Assembly: GCA_016787265.1 (NCBI GenBank)
Contig: JAEUVF010000019.1
Location: 1 to 64,000, forward strand
Length of the DNA stretch: 64,000 bases
Reading direction: 5' to 3'
Source: Flavipsychrobacter sp.
GTDB taxonomy: Bacteria; Bacteroidota; Bacteroidia; Chitinophagales; Chitinophagaceae
Part shown: positions 51,741-60,463 of the stretch, in pieces
Numbering within the stretch: position 1 is the first letter of the stretch
How the letters are laid out: each line of letters starts with the position of its first letter
Translations under genes and position numbers: made by a program
Notes under the pieces: generated by a model
What the model saw: the letters and a program-made list of their open reading frames with translations, nothing else
Told to the model about the DNA's origin: nothing
Database searches by the model: none

Positions 51741-52961
51741 ATGAGACGGATACTGGTACTCTTAATAACTTTGATCATACCTGCCCTGCATTACGCCCAG
51801 AAAGCTTGTGTACAGGACGGCAGCACACTTATTGCCAATACTTCCTTTTCCCTCATACATTCAATCAGCTCTACCTCGCAGGCTCCGATTTTAGCGGTAC
51901 CTGCACTAATAACAATACCCGTTGTAGTACATATTCTGGAATCAGGAACAGTTTCCGTTTCAGACGAACAGGTCAGTTCCCAGCTGGAAGCGCTTAACCG
52001 TGATTTTCAGGCAGCGAACCTGGATCTGGCAAGCGTTCCGGAGCGGTTCAAACACCTGGTAGCGAATTGCAATATCCGCTTTGAACTTGCAAAAGTGGAT
52101 CCGGCTGGTGATCCTACTTCTGGTATCCTTCGGGTAAAAGCCGGCGTAAATCAATTCTCCCTGGATAACCGTATTAAATTCCGTTCTAAGGGGGGAGCCG
52201 ATGCCTGGCCATCCGCCCATTACCTGAACATTTGGGTTGGTAATATGGTCAGCGGAATAATGGGTTACTCCAGTATGCCCGGAAGCGCTCCAGAACTGGA
52301 TGGAGTAGTCCTCAATCAAACAGTGTTCGGTACGCTGAATAAAAAAGGACGGTATACATTGGGGCGTGTCGCAGTTCATGAGATTGGACACTGGCTTGGC
52401 CTTAAACATATCTGGGGAGATGCTTATTGCGGGGATGATGGCATAGCAGATACCCCACCTCAAAAAAGTTACAATCGCGGTTGCCCTTCGGGTATTCTGC
52501 AAACCTGCGGAAATGATCCTAACGGTGATATGTATATGAATTACATGGACCTGACGGATGACAGCTGCATGTATATGTTCACACTCGGTCAGCGGGAAAA
52601 AATGCGATCGGTATTTGCTGCCGGCGCACCCAGGAACAGTATACTCGCCGGATTGGCCCTGCAAACAGATGGTGATCCGATAGATCCGGAATGGGGATTG
52701 CCGGATCCATCCAGTATCAGAGCTCAGGCGCTACAGATATTCCCTGTACCGGCCTCCACCGAAATCAGGGTGGAAATTTCAGATTATGAAACAATGAAAC
52801 AAAAGCACCTGTTCATCTATACGATGATGGGCCAGTTGATATTGCAGGTACCCGTACGCGCCAGCCAGGTAATCATTCCCATTGGCAAACTGATGCCAGG
52901 ACAATACCTGATCAAAACGGACCGGGCAGACCAACCGGTAGGGAGGTTTGTGAAAATGTAA
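51741..52961 (+). CDS. M43-family (pappalysin-like) zinc metalloprotease, T9SS cargo
   Basis: 406 residues from ATG at 51741 (MRRILVLLITLIIPALHYAQ signal). The frame is open upstream, but the signal begins here. A prodomain-like region precedes the M43 catalytic domain with zinc motif His213-Glu-Ile-Gly-His217-xx-Gly-xx-His223, and a Met-turn region MYMNYMDLTDD near 260-275. The C-terminal 75 residues form a weak type-A T9SS domain (IFPVPASTEIRV ... GQYLIKTDR). Secreted protease with unknown substrate. A heptamer array begins five bases after its stop. Confidence 0.92.
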   Translation: MRRILVLLITLIIPALHYAQKACVQDGSTLIANTSFSLIHSISSTSQAPILAVPALITIPVVVHILESGTVSVSDEQVSSQLEALNRDFQAANLDLASVPERFKHLVANCNIRFELAKVDPAGDPTSGILRVKAGVNQFSLDNRIKFRSKGGADAWPSAHYLNIWVGNMVSGIMGYSSMPGSAPELDGVVLNQTVFGTLNKKGRYTLGRVAVHEIGHWLGLKHIWGDAYCGDDGIADTPPQKSYNRGCPSGILQTCGNDPNGDMYMNYMDLTDDSCMYMFTLGQREKMRSVFAAGAPRNSILAGLALQTDGDPIDPEWGLPDPSSIRAQALQIFPVPASTEIRVEISDYETMKQKHLFIYTMMGQLILQVPVRASQVIIPIGKLMPGQYLIKTDRADQPVGRFVKM

Positions 52962-52965
52962 TGAG

Positions 52966-53016
52966 GTGAAAGTTGAGAGAAGTGAAAGGTGAAAGGTGAA
53001 AGGTGAAAGGTGAAAA
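52966..53016 (+). repeat. Heptanucleotide array, forward arm
   Basis: GTGAAAG at 52966, then in register at 52982, 52989, 52996 and 53003, and GTGAAAA at 53010. A degenerate TTGAGAG unit lies between. It faces the reverse arm at 53065. Confidence 0.9.
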
Positions 53017-53017
53017 T

Positions 53018-53050
53018 AAAAAAGGCCGTACATATCGTACAGCCTTTTCT
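53018..53050. terminator. Bidirectional terminator between convergent genes
   Basis: AAAAGGC (53020-53026) and GCCTTTT (53042-53048) pair, with an inner GTAC/GTAC helix and one mismatch. It lies between the protease and lpd genes and is flanked by A- and T-rich tracts. Confidence 0.75.
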
Positions 53051-53064
53051 ATTTATGGTGCTTA

Positions 53065-53092
53065 TTTCACCTTTCACTTTTCACTTTTCACC
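53065..53092 (-). repeat. Heptanucleotide array, reverse arm
   Basis: TTTCACC, TTTCACT, TTTCACT, TTTCACC (53065-53092), the complement of the GTGAAAG/GTGAAAA units of the forward arm. It ends three bases before the lpd stop codon. Confidence 0.9.
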
Positions 53093-53095
53093 TTT

Positions 53096-54499
53096 CTACA
53101 GATGGATCGCTTCTCCATATGCTACTTCAATTGCATCTTTGATACCTTCTGAAATGGTGGGGTGGGGGTGGATGCTGTTCAGTACTTCGTGGTAAGTGGT
53201 TTCCAGTTTACGGGCTACCACGGTTTCAGCGATCATCTCGGTTACATTGTATCCAATCATGTGGGTACCTAACCATTCGCCGTATTTGGCGTCGAAGATC
53301 ACTTTTACAAAACCTTCCGGAGCACCGGCGGCCTGTGCCTTACCGGAAACACTCAATGGGAATTTACCTACTTTGATTTCGTATCCGGCTTCTTTCGCAG
53401 CTTTTTCTGTGAACCCTACAGATGCGATTTCTGGAGTACAGTAGGTACATCCCGGCACATTACCATAATCCAATGCCTCGGGCTGGTGATGATATTTCTT
53501 CTCGGCATAGCCGATATTTTCAACACAAATAATTCCTTCTTTGGATGCTACGTGTGCCAGTGCCTGTCCGGGTACACAATCTCCGATCGCATAAATTCCG
53601 GGAACACTTGTCTGATAAAATTTATCAACTACAATTCTTCCTTTATCCGTTTTGATGCCATTCTCTTCCAGGCCGATTCCTTCGATATTGGCAACTACTC
53701 CTGCTGCACTGAGTACGATATCCGCTTCCAGTGTCACTTCTCCGTTTGGAGTTTTTACTTTTGCTTTTACTCCGGTGCCCGATGTGTCAACTGATTCAAC
53801 AGAGGAATTGGTCATCACTTCAATGCCGGATTTCTTATACGACTTCTCGAGTTCTTTGGAGATATCTTCATCTTCCACAGGAACAATGCGTGGCATGAAT
53901 TCTACGATGGTTACTTTCGTTCCCATGCTGTTATAAAAATAAGCGAACTCCACACCAATGGCGCCGCTTCCAACCACGATCATGCTTTTCGGTTGCTGTG
54001 GCAATACCATTGCTTCGCGATAACCGATCACTTTTTTACCATCCTGCTTGAGGGTGGGTAACTCGCGGCTGCGACCACCGGTTGCGATGATGATGTGTTT
54101 GGCTTCCACTACTTCTTTGGATCCATCCGCCTTGCTTACTTCAACTTTACCTTTAGATTGTACTTTTCCAAAGCCCATGATCACATCAATCTTGTTCTTC
54201 TTCATCAGAAACTGTACACCCTTGCTCATTTTATCTGCAACCCCGCGACTGCGTTTGATCACTTTTTCAAAGTTCTGCTTGCCACTTGCTTCGATGCCAT
54301 AGGCTTCCGCATGTTTGATGTATTCCATCACCTGCGCGCTTTTCAGCAATGCCTTGGTGGGAATACAACCCCAGTTCAAACAAACTCCTCCCAGGCTTTC
54401 CTTTTCAATAACGGCTGTTTTAAAACCTAACTGTGATGCACGGATAGCGGCCACATATCCACCGGGGCCACTGCCGATCACAACAACGTCGTATGCCAT
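53096..54499 (-). CDS. lpd: Dihydrolipoyl dehydrogenase (E3)
   Basis: 467 residues. FAD motif VVIGSGPGGYVAAI (residues 6-19), redox-active Cys40 and Cys45 in GGVCLNWGCIPTK, NAD motif VVGSGAIGVEFA, and catalytic His in HPHPTISE at the C-terminus. It reoxidises dihydrolipoamide in 2-oxoacid dehydrogenase complexes and the glycine cleavage system. A possible partner E2 is encoded at 39241. A minus-strand TAGTTTCG at 54542-54549 resembles a -7 element. Confidence 0.97.
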   Translation of the reverse strand: MAYDVVVIGSGPGGYVAAIRASQLGFKTAVIEKESLGGVCLNWGCIPTKALLKSAQVMEYIKHAEAYGIEASGKQNFEKVIKRSRGVADKMSKGVQFLMKKNKIDVIMGFGKVQSKGKVEVSKADGSKEVVEAKHIIIATGGRSRELPTLKQDGKKVIGYREAMVLPQQPKSMIVVGSGAIGVEFAYFYNSMGTKVTIVEFMPRIVPVEDEDISKELEKSYKKSGIEVMTNSSVESVDTSGTGVKAKVKTPNGEVTLEADIVLSAAGVVANIEGIGLEENGIKTDKGRIVVDKFYQTSVPGIYAIGDCVPGQALAHVASKEGIICVENIGYAEKKYHHQPEALDYGNVPGCTYCTPEIASVGFTEKAAKEAGYEIKVGKFPLSVSGKAQAAGAPEGFVKVIFDAKYGEWLGTHMIGYNVTEMIAETVVARKLETTYHEVLNSIHPHPTISEGIKDAIEVAYGEAIHL

Positions 54500-54576
54500 A
54501 ATCTTTATTTTAATTGTAGGTTGATATTATTATCTGGTCTGCGAAACTAACTTAGAAGGCCCAAATCGCCAAACCA

Positions 54577-56250
54577 CTAGCGGTTGGCGTCATTCATCCG
54601 GATCTTGCGACCTTTGTAGGTCTTCCCGTCAATCGCTTTGATCATTTTGGAAGCAGCGGTTTTGTCCACTTCGATCCAGCTGTTCATTTCCTTCATATCA
54701 ATCCGGCCAAGGGAATCTTTCCGCAAATCACTCATGTCCAGGATGAATTGCAGGAAACTGGCCTTATAGAACCCATCTTTCGTGCCAAGATTCACAAAAA
54801 GCTTGGTGGTATTGGCCGGACCTTCAAAACTTCTTCCGCGACCCGCATCTCTGTCCCGGCGTTGTCCATCACCTCTGCTGCTGAAATCTCTACCAACCTG
54901 TTGGCGACTTCTGCTGCGGTCTTCGCGTATGTTCAGGTCCTCCGCATTTTCATAATATTTCAGGAAACGGTCAAATTCCATTGCAGCTACCCGCTTCAGG
55001 ATATCTTCCTTGCTCATGTCGGCAAACTTCTCTTCCAGCATGGGCACATAGGTTTCATAATTACCATGACTGATATCTGTTTCCAGTAGTTTATCCATGA
55101 AGTAGAAAAATTGCTTCCTGCATACGTCCTTGCCGGTTGGGATTTCCAATTTATTAAAAGGCGCCTGAACGATCTTTTCTATCTGACGGAGACGGAAAGT
55201 CTCACGGCTATGCACAATCGACATGCAGATACCGGTTTTCCCGGCTCTGCCTGTACGACCACTTCTGTGGGTATATACTTCTATATCGTCGGGCAATTCG
55301 TAATTGATCACATGGGTGATTTCTTTCACGTCAATACCACGTGCCGCTACATCAGTAGCAATCAGCAGCTGCAGACTCTTATCGCGAAACTGGCCCATCA
55401 CTTTATCACGCTGTGCCTGGGTAAGATCTCCATGCAGGGCATCGATATCGTATCCTTCCCTTGTCAGTTTTTCCGCGATTTCCTGGGCATCCAGTTTGGT
55501 GCGGGTAAAGATGATTCCATACATACCCGGGTTGAAATCGATCAGGCGTTTCAGTGCTTCATAACGGTGTTGTGCAGACGTTATGTAGTATTGGTGATCA
55601 ATGTTTTTGTTCGCTGTGTTCACCTTTCCAACCTGAACTTCTTTCGGATCGTTCATGTACCGCTTGCTTACCTTCTTGATTTCCGGTGGCATGGTGGCGC
55701 TGAACAACCAGGTGCTTTCGCGCTGGGGTGTGTTCTTCAGAATGAATTCGATATCATCCTGGAAGCCCATGTTCAGCATTTCATCAGCTTCATCCAGTAC
55801 AACATATTTTATCTGATCGAGATTGATTGCTTTTCTTTCGATCAGGTCGATTAACCGGCCTGGTGTAGCTACTACAATCTGAACACCGCGTTTGATATCG
55901 CGGATCTGCGCACCAATAGAAGTTCCTCCATAAACCGCCACCATATTGATGGAGGTTTTGAATTTTTTGAACAATTCCATTTCGGTAACGATCTGCATAC
56001 AGAGTTCGCGGGTTGGACAAACAACCAGCGCCTGTGGGTATTTATCTGAGGTCGAAATAAGTTGTAAAAGGGGTAATCCAAAGGCAGCCGTTTTCCCGGT
56101 GCCGGTTTGTGCAAGTCCCACTAAATCAGTAGTTCCGCTGAGAAGAATAGGAATCGCTTTTTCCTGAATCGGGGTAGGGTTTACAAATCCAAGGGCCGTC
56201 GTCGCTTTAACCAGTTGCTCATCAAGTCCTAACCCATCAAATGTTATCAT
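54577..56250 (-). CDS. DEAD-box ATP-dependent RNA helicase (DeaD/CsdA-like)
   Basis: 557 residues. RecA-like core with motif I AQTGTGKTAAF, Ia PTRELCMQ, TPGRL, DEAD (VLDEADEMLNMGF), SAT and HRSGRTGRAGKTG. An Arg/Ser/Gly/Asp-rich linker (about 440-475) precedes a C-terminal DbpA-type RNA-binding fold (TTKLFVNLGTKDGFYKASFL ... GKTYKGRKIRMND). It remodels rRNA or mRNA structure, often in ribosome assembly or cold growth. The TACCTTTG -7 element is at 56266-56273 on the minus strand, back to back with the bshB1 promoter. Confidence 0.95.
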   Translation of the reverse strand: MITFDGLGLDEQLVKATTALGFVNPTPIQEKAIPILLSGTTDLVGLAQTGTGKTAAFGLPLLQLISTSDKYPQALVVCPTRELCMQIVTEMELFKKFKTSINMVAVYGGTSIGAQIRDIKRGVQIVVATPGRLIDLIERKAINLDQIKYVVLDEADEMLNMGFQDDIEFILKNTPQRESTWLFSATMPPEIKKVSKRYMNDPKEVQVGKVNTANKNIDHQYYITSAQHRYEALKRLIDFNPGMYGIIFTRTKLDAQEIAEKLTREGYDIDALHGDLTQAQRDKVMGQFRDKSLQLLIATDVAARGIDVKEITHVINYELPDDIEVYTHRSGRTGRAGKTGICMSIVHSRETFRLRQIEKIVQAPFNKLEIPTGKDVCRKQFFYFMDKLLETDISHGNYETYVPMLEEKFADMSKEDILKRVAAMEFDRFLKYYENAEDLNIREDRSRSRQQVGRDFSSRGDGQRRDRDAGRGRSFEGPANTTKLFVNLGTKDGFYKASFLQFILDMSDLRKDSLGRIDMKEMNSWIEVDKTAASKMIKAIDGKTYKGRKIRMNDANR

Positions 56251-56265
56251 ATATCAAAATTTGCG

Positions 56266-56273
56266 CAAAGGTA
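56266..56273 (-). promoter_or_regulatory. DEAD-box helicase -7 element
   Basis: Minus-strand TACCTTTG, 16 bp upstream of the helicase ATG. Confidence 0.55.
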
Positions 56274-56288
56274 AGATTTTAAACCCAC

Positions 56289-56296
56289 TACATTTG
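56289..56296 (+). promoter_or_regulatory. bshB1 -7 element
   Basis: TACATTTG, six bases before the bshB1 ATG at 56303. Divergent from the helicase element with 15 bp between them. Confidence 0.5.
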
Positions 56297-56302
56297 CAGA
56301 TT

Positions 56303-57040
56303 ATGAAACTAGACTTACTGGCAATCGGTGTCCATCCAGACGATGTAGAGCTGGGTTGTTCTGGCACCATTATCAATGAAATAAAGAAAGGCAAGAAAGT
56401 TGGCATAGTAGATCTGACCCAGGGAGAACTTGGAACCCGCGGAACTATCGAAACCCGCTATGCGGAAGCGGCTGAAGCGGCAAAAATTCTGGGAATCCAT
56501 GCAAGGGAAAATCTGAAAATGAGGGATGGCTTTTTTGCCAACGATGAAAAACATCAGTTGGAACTGATCCGCATTATTCGGAAATACCAGCCGGAGATTG
56601 TATTGGCAAATGCATTGGAGGATCGCCATCCGGATCATGGAAGGGCGGGTAAACTGATTGCGGATGCCTGTTTCCTGGCGGGATTGGTCAAGATAGAAAC
56701 CAGAGATGAGGAAGGCAGGATCCAGGATCGCTGGCGGCCTAAATACATATTACATTATATCCAGGACCGGCTGCATGAACCAGATTTGCTGGTTGATATA
56801 TCTGATGTGTTTGAGCAGCGGATGAAAGCAATCGAAGCCTATTCCACCCAATTCTATAACCCGGATATGGAAACAGAGGGACCAACAACCTATATTTCTA
56901 CTCCCGATTTCAGGGAATCTGTGGTGGCCAGGGCCCGCATGCTCGGAAAAAGAATCGGAGTTCGTTATGCGGAAGGGTTCACTACACAGAAAACGCTGGG
57001 AATCAGTAGTCTGGACGCACTGATTCAAAATGAGACGTAA
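56303..57040 (+). CDS. bshB1: Bacillithiol biosynthesis deacetylase BshB1
   Basis: 245 residues from ATG at 56303 (MKLDLLAIGVHPDDVELG). The upstream frame to 56261 overlaps the -7 element. PIG-L/LmbE-type zinc ligands: HPDD near residue 11-14 and EDRHPDHGRAG near 110. BshB1 removes the acetyl group from N-acetylglucosaminyl malate in the second step of bacillithiol synthesis. bshA and bshC are not in the window. Confidence 0.93.
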   Translation: MKLDLLAIGVHPDDVELGCSGTIINEIKKGKKVGIVDLTQGELGTRGTIETRYAEAAEAAKILGIHARENLKMRDGFFANDEKHQLELIRIIRKYQPEIVLANALEDRHPDHGRAGKLIADACFLAGLVKIETRDEEGRIQDRWRPKYILHYIQDRLHEPDLLVDISDVFEQRMKAIEAYSTQFYNPDMETEGPTTYISTPDFRESVVARARMLGKRIGVRYAEGFTTQKTLGISSLDALIQNET

Positions 57041-57065
57041 GATTAACAGTTCAAATGCTAAACAC

Positions 57066-57113
57066 AAAATTAATGCGTGAATGTTTTTCGTACCTTCACG
57101 CATTAATTTTATT
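57066..57113 (+). terminator. 16-bp perfect hairpin between bshB1 and desaturase
   Basis: AAAATTAATGCGTGAA (57066-57081) pairs exactly with its complement at 57095-57110 around a 13-nt loop that holds TACCTTCA, a -7-like sequence for the next gene. It is probably the bshB1 terminator. Confidence 0.75.
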
Positions 57114-57133
57114 TCGAACCTGCTATTTTTCTC

Positions 57134-58201
57134 ATGGTTACTCCAAAGTTTAGTTCTTCTGCCCAATCCTTTCATGCAGAATTGAAAAGACGTATCAATC
57201 AGTATTTTGACGAAAAGGGAAAGTCCACAACCGGTAACATGACCTTGTACACCAAGGCTATAATCTTATTGGTTGCCTTCGTATTTACCTATGTACACCT
57301 GGTATTTTTTACACCGGTAACATGGGTTGCGATCCTCGAATGCCTCCTGCTCGGAGGTATTGTTTCGGCAATTGGTTTTAACATTATGCACGACGGTGCA
57401 CACGGAAGTTTCAGCAAATACAAATGGCTGAACCAGGTGGCTGCCTTCTCTCTGAATGTTTTGGGTGGAAGTAGTTTTATGTGGAATGTAAAACACAATG
57501 TGATCCATCACGCCTATACAAATGTGGATGGACTCGATGACGATATCGATATCCAGCCCTGGATGCGCATGAGTACCACTCAGCCTAAATACAAGTTTCA
57601 TAAGTACCAGCATCTCTATTTCTGGCTGCTGTATTCACTGTTGTATATCCTCTGGATTTTTGTACTGGATTATAGTAAATATTTTGCCAGCAAGATTGGT
57701 AGTATGCCATTGAAGAGAATGAAATTCAGTGATCATATTACTTTCTGGGCGTTTAAAGTATTTAATCTTTTCCTTTATGTAGGATTGCCGATTTATATGG
57801 TAGGTTTCCTGCCCTGGCTGGTAGGTTTCCTGGTATTCACCATGTTCGCCGGATTGGTACTCAGTATCGTATTCCAGTTGGCGCATACGGTTGAGCATAC
57901 TGCATTCCCGGTTCCTGATGCCGCAACAGGCAGACTGGAAGATGAATGGGCGGTTCACCAGTTGAAAACCACTGCCAATTTTGCGACTAATAATAAGGTA
58001 GTATGCTGGCTGGTAGGCGGATTGAATTTCCAGGTGGAACATCACCTCTTTCCGAAGATTTCGCATGTGCATTATCCGGAAATCAGTAAAATCATTAAGA
58101 AAGCCTGCGCTGAGTACGGTATTCCCTATATTGAATATCCGAAAACAAGGCTGGCGATCGCTTCGCATGTATCCTTCCTGAAGCAGATGGGACGTTCCTG
58201 A
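57134..58201 (+). CDS. Membrane fatty acid desaturase
   Basis: 355 residues with four to five membrane helices. The three histidine boxes are HDGAH (about 86-90), HNVIHH (about 121-126) and QVEHHLFP near 302. The Gln-x-x-His-His third box resembles front-end (linoleoyl-CoA type) desaturases, but lacks the fused cytochrome b5. It introduces double bonds into membrane lipids. The preceding hairpin holds its likely -7 element. Confidence 0.9.
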   Translation: MVTPKFSSSAQSFHAELKRRINQYFDEKGKSTTGNMTLYTKAIILLVAFVFTYVHLVFFTPVTWVAILECLLLGGIVSAIGFNIMHDGAHGSFSKYKWLNQVAAFSLNVLGGSSFMWNVKHNVIHHAYTNVDGLDDDIDIQPWMRMSTTQPKYKFHKYQHLYFWLLYSLLYILWIFVLDYSKYFASKIGSMPLKRMKFSDHITFWAFKVFNLFLYVGLPIYMVGFLPWLVGFLVFTMFAGLVLSIVFQLAHTVEHTAFPVPDAATGRLEDEWAVHQLKTTANFATNNKVVCWLVGGLNFQVEHHLFPKISHVHYPEISKIIKKACAEYGIPYIEYPKTRLAIASHVSFLKQMGRS

Positions 58202-58222
58202 TAATCATCGGGGAACTCTTCT

Positions 58223-58230
58223 TACATTTG
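58223..58230 (+). promoter_or_regulatory. aguB -7 element
   Basis: TACATTTG, 20 bp before the aguB ATG. Confidence 0.5.
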
Positions 58231-58249
58231 GCGCTCTAAATTCAACAGC

Positions 58250-59125
58250 ATGTCAACTGTAAGGGTGGGAATGGTACAAATGACTTGTACCGCCAACAAG
58301 GAAGAAAATTTACAAAAAGCTATAGCGGGAGTTAAACAGGTTGCGGAAAAAGGCGCTCAAATCGTCTGCCTCCAGGAACTGTTTACCTCCCTTTATTTTT
58401 GTGATGTGGAGGATTATGCCAATTTTGAATTGGCTGAATCCATACCCGGACCTTCTACTGATCGCCTGAGTGCAGTTGCGAAAGAACTGGGTGTTGTAAT
58501 CATTGCAAGTCTCTTTGAAAAAAGAGCGCAGGGATTGTATCACAATACGACTGCAGTGCTGGATTCGGATGGATCCTATCTGGGCAAGTATCGCAAAATG
58601 CATATCCCGGATGATCCTGCTTATTACGAAAAATTTTACTTTACCCCGGGTGATCTCGGATACAAAATCTTCAAAACCAAATTTGCAACCTTCGGCGTTT
58701 TGATCTGCTGGGATCAGTGGTATCCGGAAGCGGCAAGAATAACTGCATTAATGGGTGCAGAGATTCTGTTTTATCCAACGGCAATCGGCTGGGCTACTTC
58801 ACAGGATGAAGCCACAAATACCGAACAATACAATGCGTGGCAAACCATTCAGCGCAGTCATGCAGTAGCCAATGGTGTGCATGTGGTAAGTGTGAACAGG
58901 GTTGGGTTTGAGCAGGATGGCGCCATGAAATTCTGGGGAGGATCCTTTATCAGCAATCCATTTGGTACTGTATTGTACCAGGCATCGCATGAACTGGAAG
59001 AAGTGCAGGTAATGGAGATAGATTTATCCAAAACGGACCGGTACCGGACACACTGGCCATTTATGCGCGACAGAAGAATTGATTCCTATCAGCCCATCAC
59101 CAAAAGATATATCGATGAATCCTAA
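58250..59125 (+). CDS. aguB: N-carbamoylputrescine amidase
   Basis: 291 residues of the nitrilase superfamily. The catalytic triad is Glu43 (LQELF), Lys116 (YRKMHIP) and Cys153 (LICWDQWYPE). It hydrolyses N-carbamoylputrescine to putrescine, CO2 and ammonia. The next gene, agmatine deiminase, overlaps by 11 bp and provides the substrate, which supports this specificity over other nitrilases. Confidence 0.95.
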   Translation: MSTVRVGMVQMTCTANKEENLQKAIAGVKQVAEKGAQIVCLQELFTSLYFCDVEDYANFELAESIPGPSTDRLSAVAKELGVVIIASLFEKRAQGLYHNTTAVLDSDGSYLGKYRKMHIPDDPAYYEKFYFTPGDLGYKIFKTKFATFGVLICWDQWYPEAARITALMGAEILFYPTAIGWATSQDEATNTEQYNAWQTIQRSHAVANGVHVVSVNRVGFEQDGAMKFWGGSFISNPFGTVLYQASHELEEVQVMEIDLSKTDRYRTHWPFMRDRRIDSYQPITKRYIDES

Positions 59126-60164
59126 GACACCGGCAGAACTGGGTTATTATTTTCCCGCTGAATTTGCCTTGCACCGTGCAACCTGGTTAAGCTGGCCGCA
59201 TAAGGAAGCGAGCTGGCCGGGCAAGATTCATACCATCTTCCCTTACTACGCTGAGTTTGTAAAATGGCTGGCCAAAAGCGAACGTGTATGCATCAACGTT
59301 AGAGACGAGGCTATGAAGGCATTTGCGCTGTCGCACCTTGAAAATGCCGGTGTTGATTTGACAAAAGTTGATTTTTTCTTCTTTCCCACCAATGATGCCT
59401 GGTGCCGGGATCATGGTCCGGCTTTTTTGCTGAATCAGGACCCAAATCAGGCAAAAGCGGTTGTGGATTGGGGTTATAATGCATGGGGAGGGAAGTATCC
59501 TCCTTTTGATCTGGATGATGTGATACCAACCCGAATAGCAGAACATTTTGGACTCCCGGTTTTTCATCCGGGCATTGTAATGGAAGGAGGTTCGGTGGAG
59601 TTTAATGGGAAGGGAACAGTTTTGACAAGCACGGCCTGTTTACTGAATCCGAATCGCAATCCTTCCCTGAACCAGGAAAAGATTGAATGGTATTTGCAGC
59701 AATATTATGGCGTGCAGCAGGTATTGTGGGTAGATGAAGGAATTGTAGGAGATGATACCGATGGTCATATTGATGATACGGTTCGCTTTGTGAATGAAGA
59801 CACGGTATTAACGGTGATTGAAGAAAACAAAGCAGATGAAAATTATGAGCTGTTGCAGACCAATCTAAAGCAACTGCAGCAGATGCGCTTACTCAATGGT
59901 AAGCAATTGAATATTGTAGAATTACCGATGCCGGATGAACTGGTATATGACGACCAGCGCCTGCCTTGTTCTTATGCCAATTTCTACATCGCGAATAACT
60001 ATGTGATTGTTCCCACCTTTCGTTGTACAAAAGACGAGCGGGCATTACAAATCATACAGGATTGCTTCCCCGACCGAGAGGTTATCGGGATAGATTCCAC
60101 TGAAATCATCTGGGGCCTGGGAAGTTTTCATTGTTTGAGCCAGCAAGAACCAATGGAAGTATGA
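59115..60164 (+). CDS. aguA: Agmatine deiminase
   Basis: 349 residues from ATG at 59115 (MNPKTPAELGYYFPAEF). The frame is open upstream, but homologues begin near here. Peptidylarginine-deiminase-type fold with NDAWCRDHGP, EGGSVEFNGKGT and DGHIDD motifs, and the catalytic Cys340 in GSFHCLSQQEP. It converts agmatine to N-carbamoylputrescine. Together with the overlapping aguB it makes putrescine from agmatine. The stop TGA lies in the first unit of an ATGAATT repeat. Confidence 0.95.
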   Translation: MNPKTPAELGYYFPAEFALHRATWLSWPHKEASWPGKIHTIFPYYAEFVKWLAKSERVCINVRDEAMKAFALSHLENAGVDLTKVDFFFFPTNDAWCRDHGPAFLLNQDPNQAKAVVDWGYNAWGGKYPPFDLDDVIPTRIAEHFGLPVFHPGIVMEGGSVEFNGKGTVLTSTACLLNPNRNPSLNQEKIEWYLQQYYGVQQVLWVDEGIVGDDTDGHIDDTVRFVNEDTVLTVIEENKADENYELLQTNLKQLQQMRLLNGKQLNIVELPMPDELVYDDQRLPCSYANFYIANNYVIVPTFRCTKDERALQIIQDCFPDREVIGIDSTEIIWGLGSFHCLSQQEPMEV

Positions 60165-60188
60165 ATTATGAATTATGAATTATGAAGT
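60161..60188 (+). repeat. Heptanucleotide array ATGAATT x3 + ATGAAGT
   Basis: Units at 60161, 60168, 60175 and 60182. The aguA stop codon (60162-60164) is inside the first unit. The complement AATTCAT also occurs at 43777. Confidence 0.85.
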
Positions 60189-60196
60189 GGGATTCG

Positions 60197-60245
60197 TCTC
60201 ACTTCTCACTTCTCACGTTTCACGTTTCACGTCTGACGTCTCACA
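60197..60245 (-). repeat. Seven-unit heptanucleotide array
   Basis: TCTCACT x2, TCTCACG, TTTCACG x2, TCTGACG, TCTCACA in register (60197-60245). The rest of the 60165-60463 spacer holds a TAAATTTTTG-like -7 candidate near 60294 and no gene. Confidence 0.85.
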
Positions 60246-60463
60246 TTCATTCAACGCACGCTAAGGAAATGTAAAAAGGATTTCTTTCCAGGATTAAATT
60301 TTTGTGCATTCGCAACCTTGGCTGGTCTTTTGGGTTATGCTTTCCTGAATAACCTACAATCAGCAGATCACCAGGGCCCGGTGAAATTATTTCAGTCAAT
60401 CATGTTATCCACCAGGAGTGGGTAATCAACGGGTAATTAATCTCAACAATTAAAAAACATTTT

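Noticed and set aside
52966..53092. Heptamer arrays considered as a CRISPR
   Set aside because: The unit is 7 bp without spacers; no cas genes are nearby.
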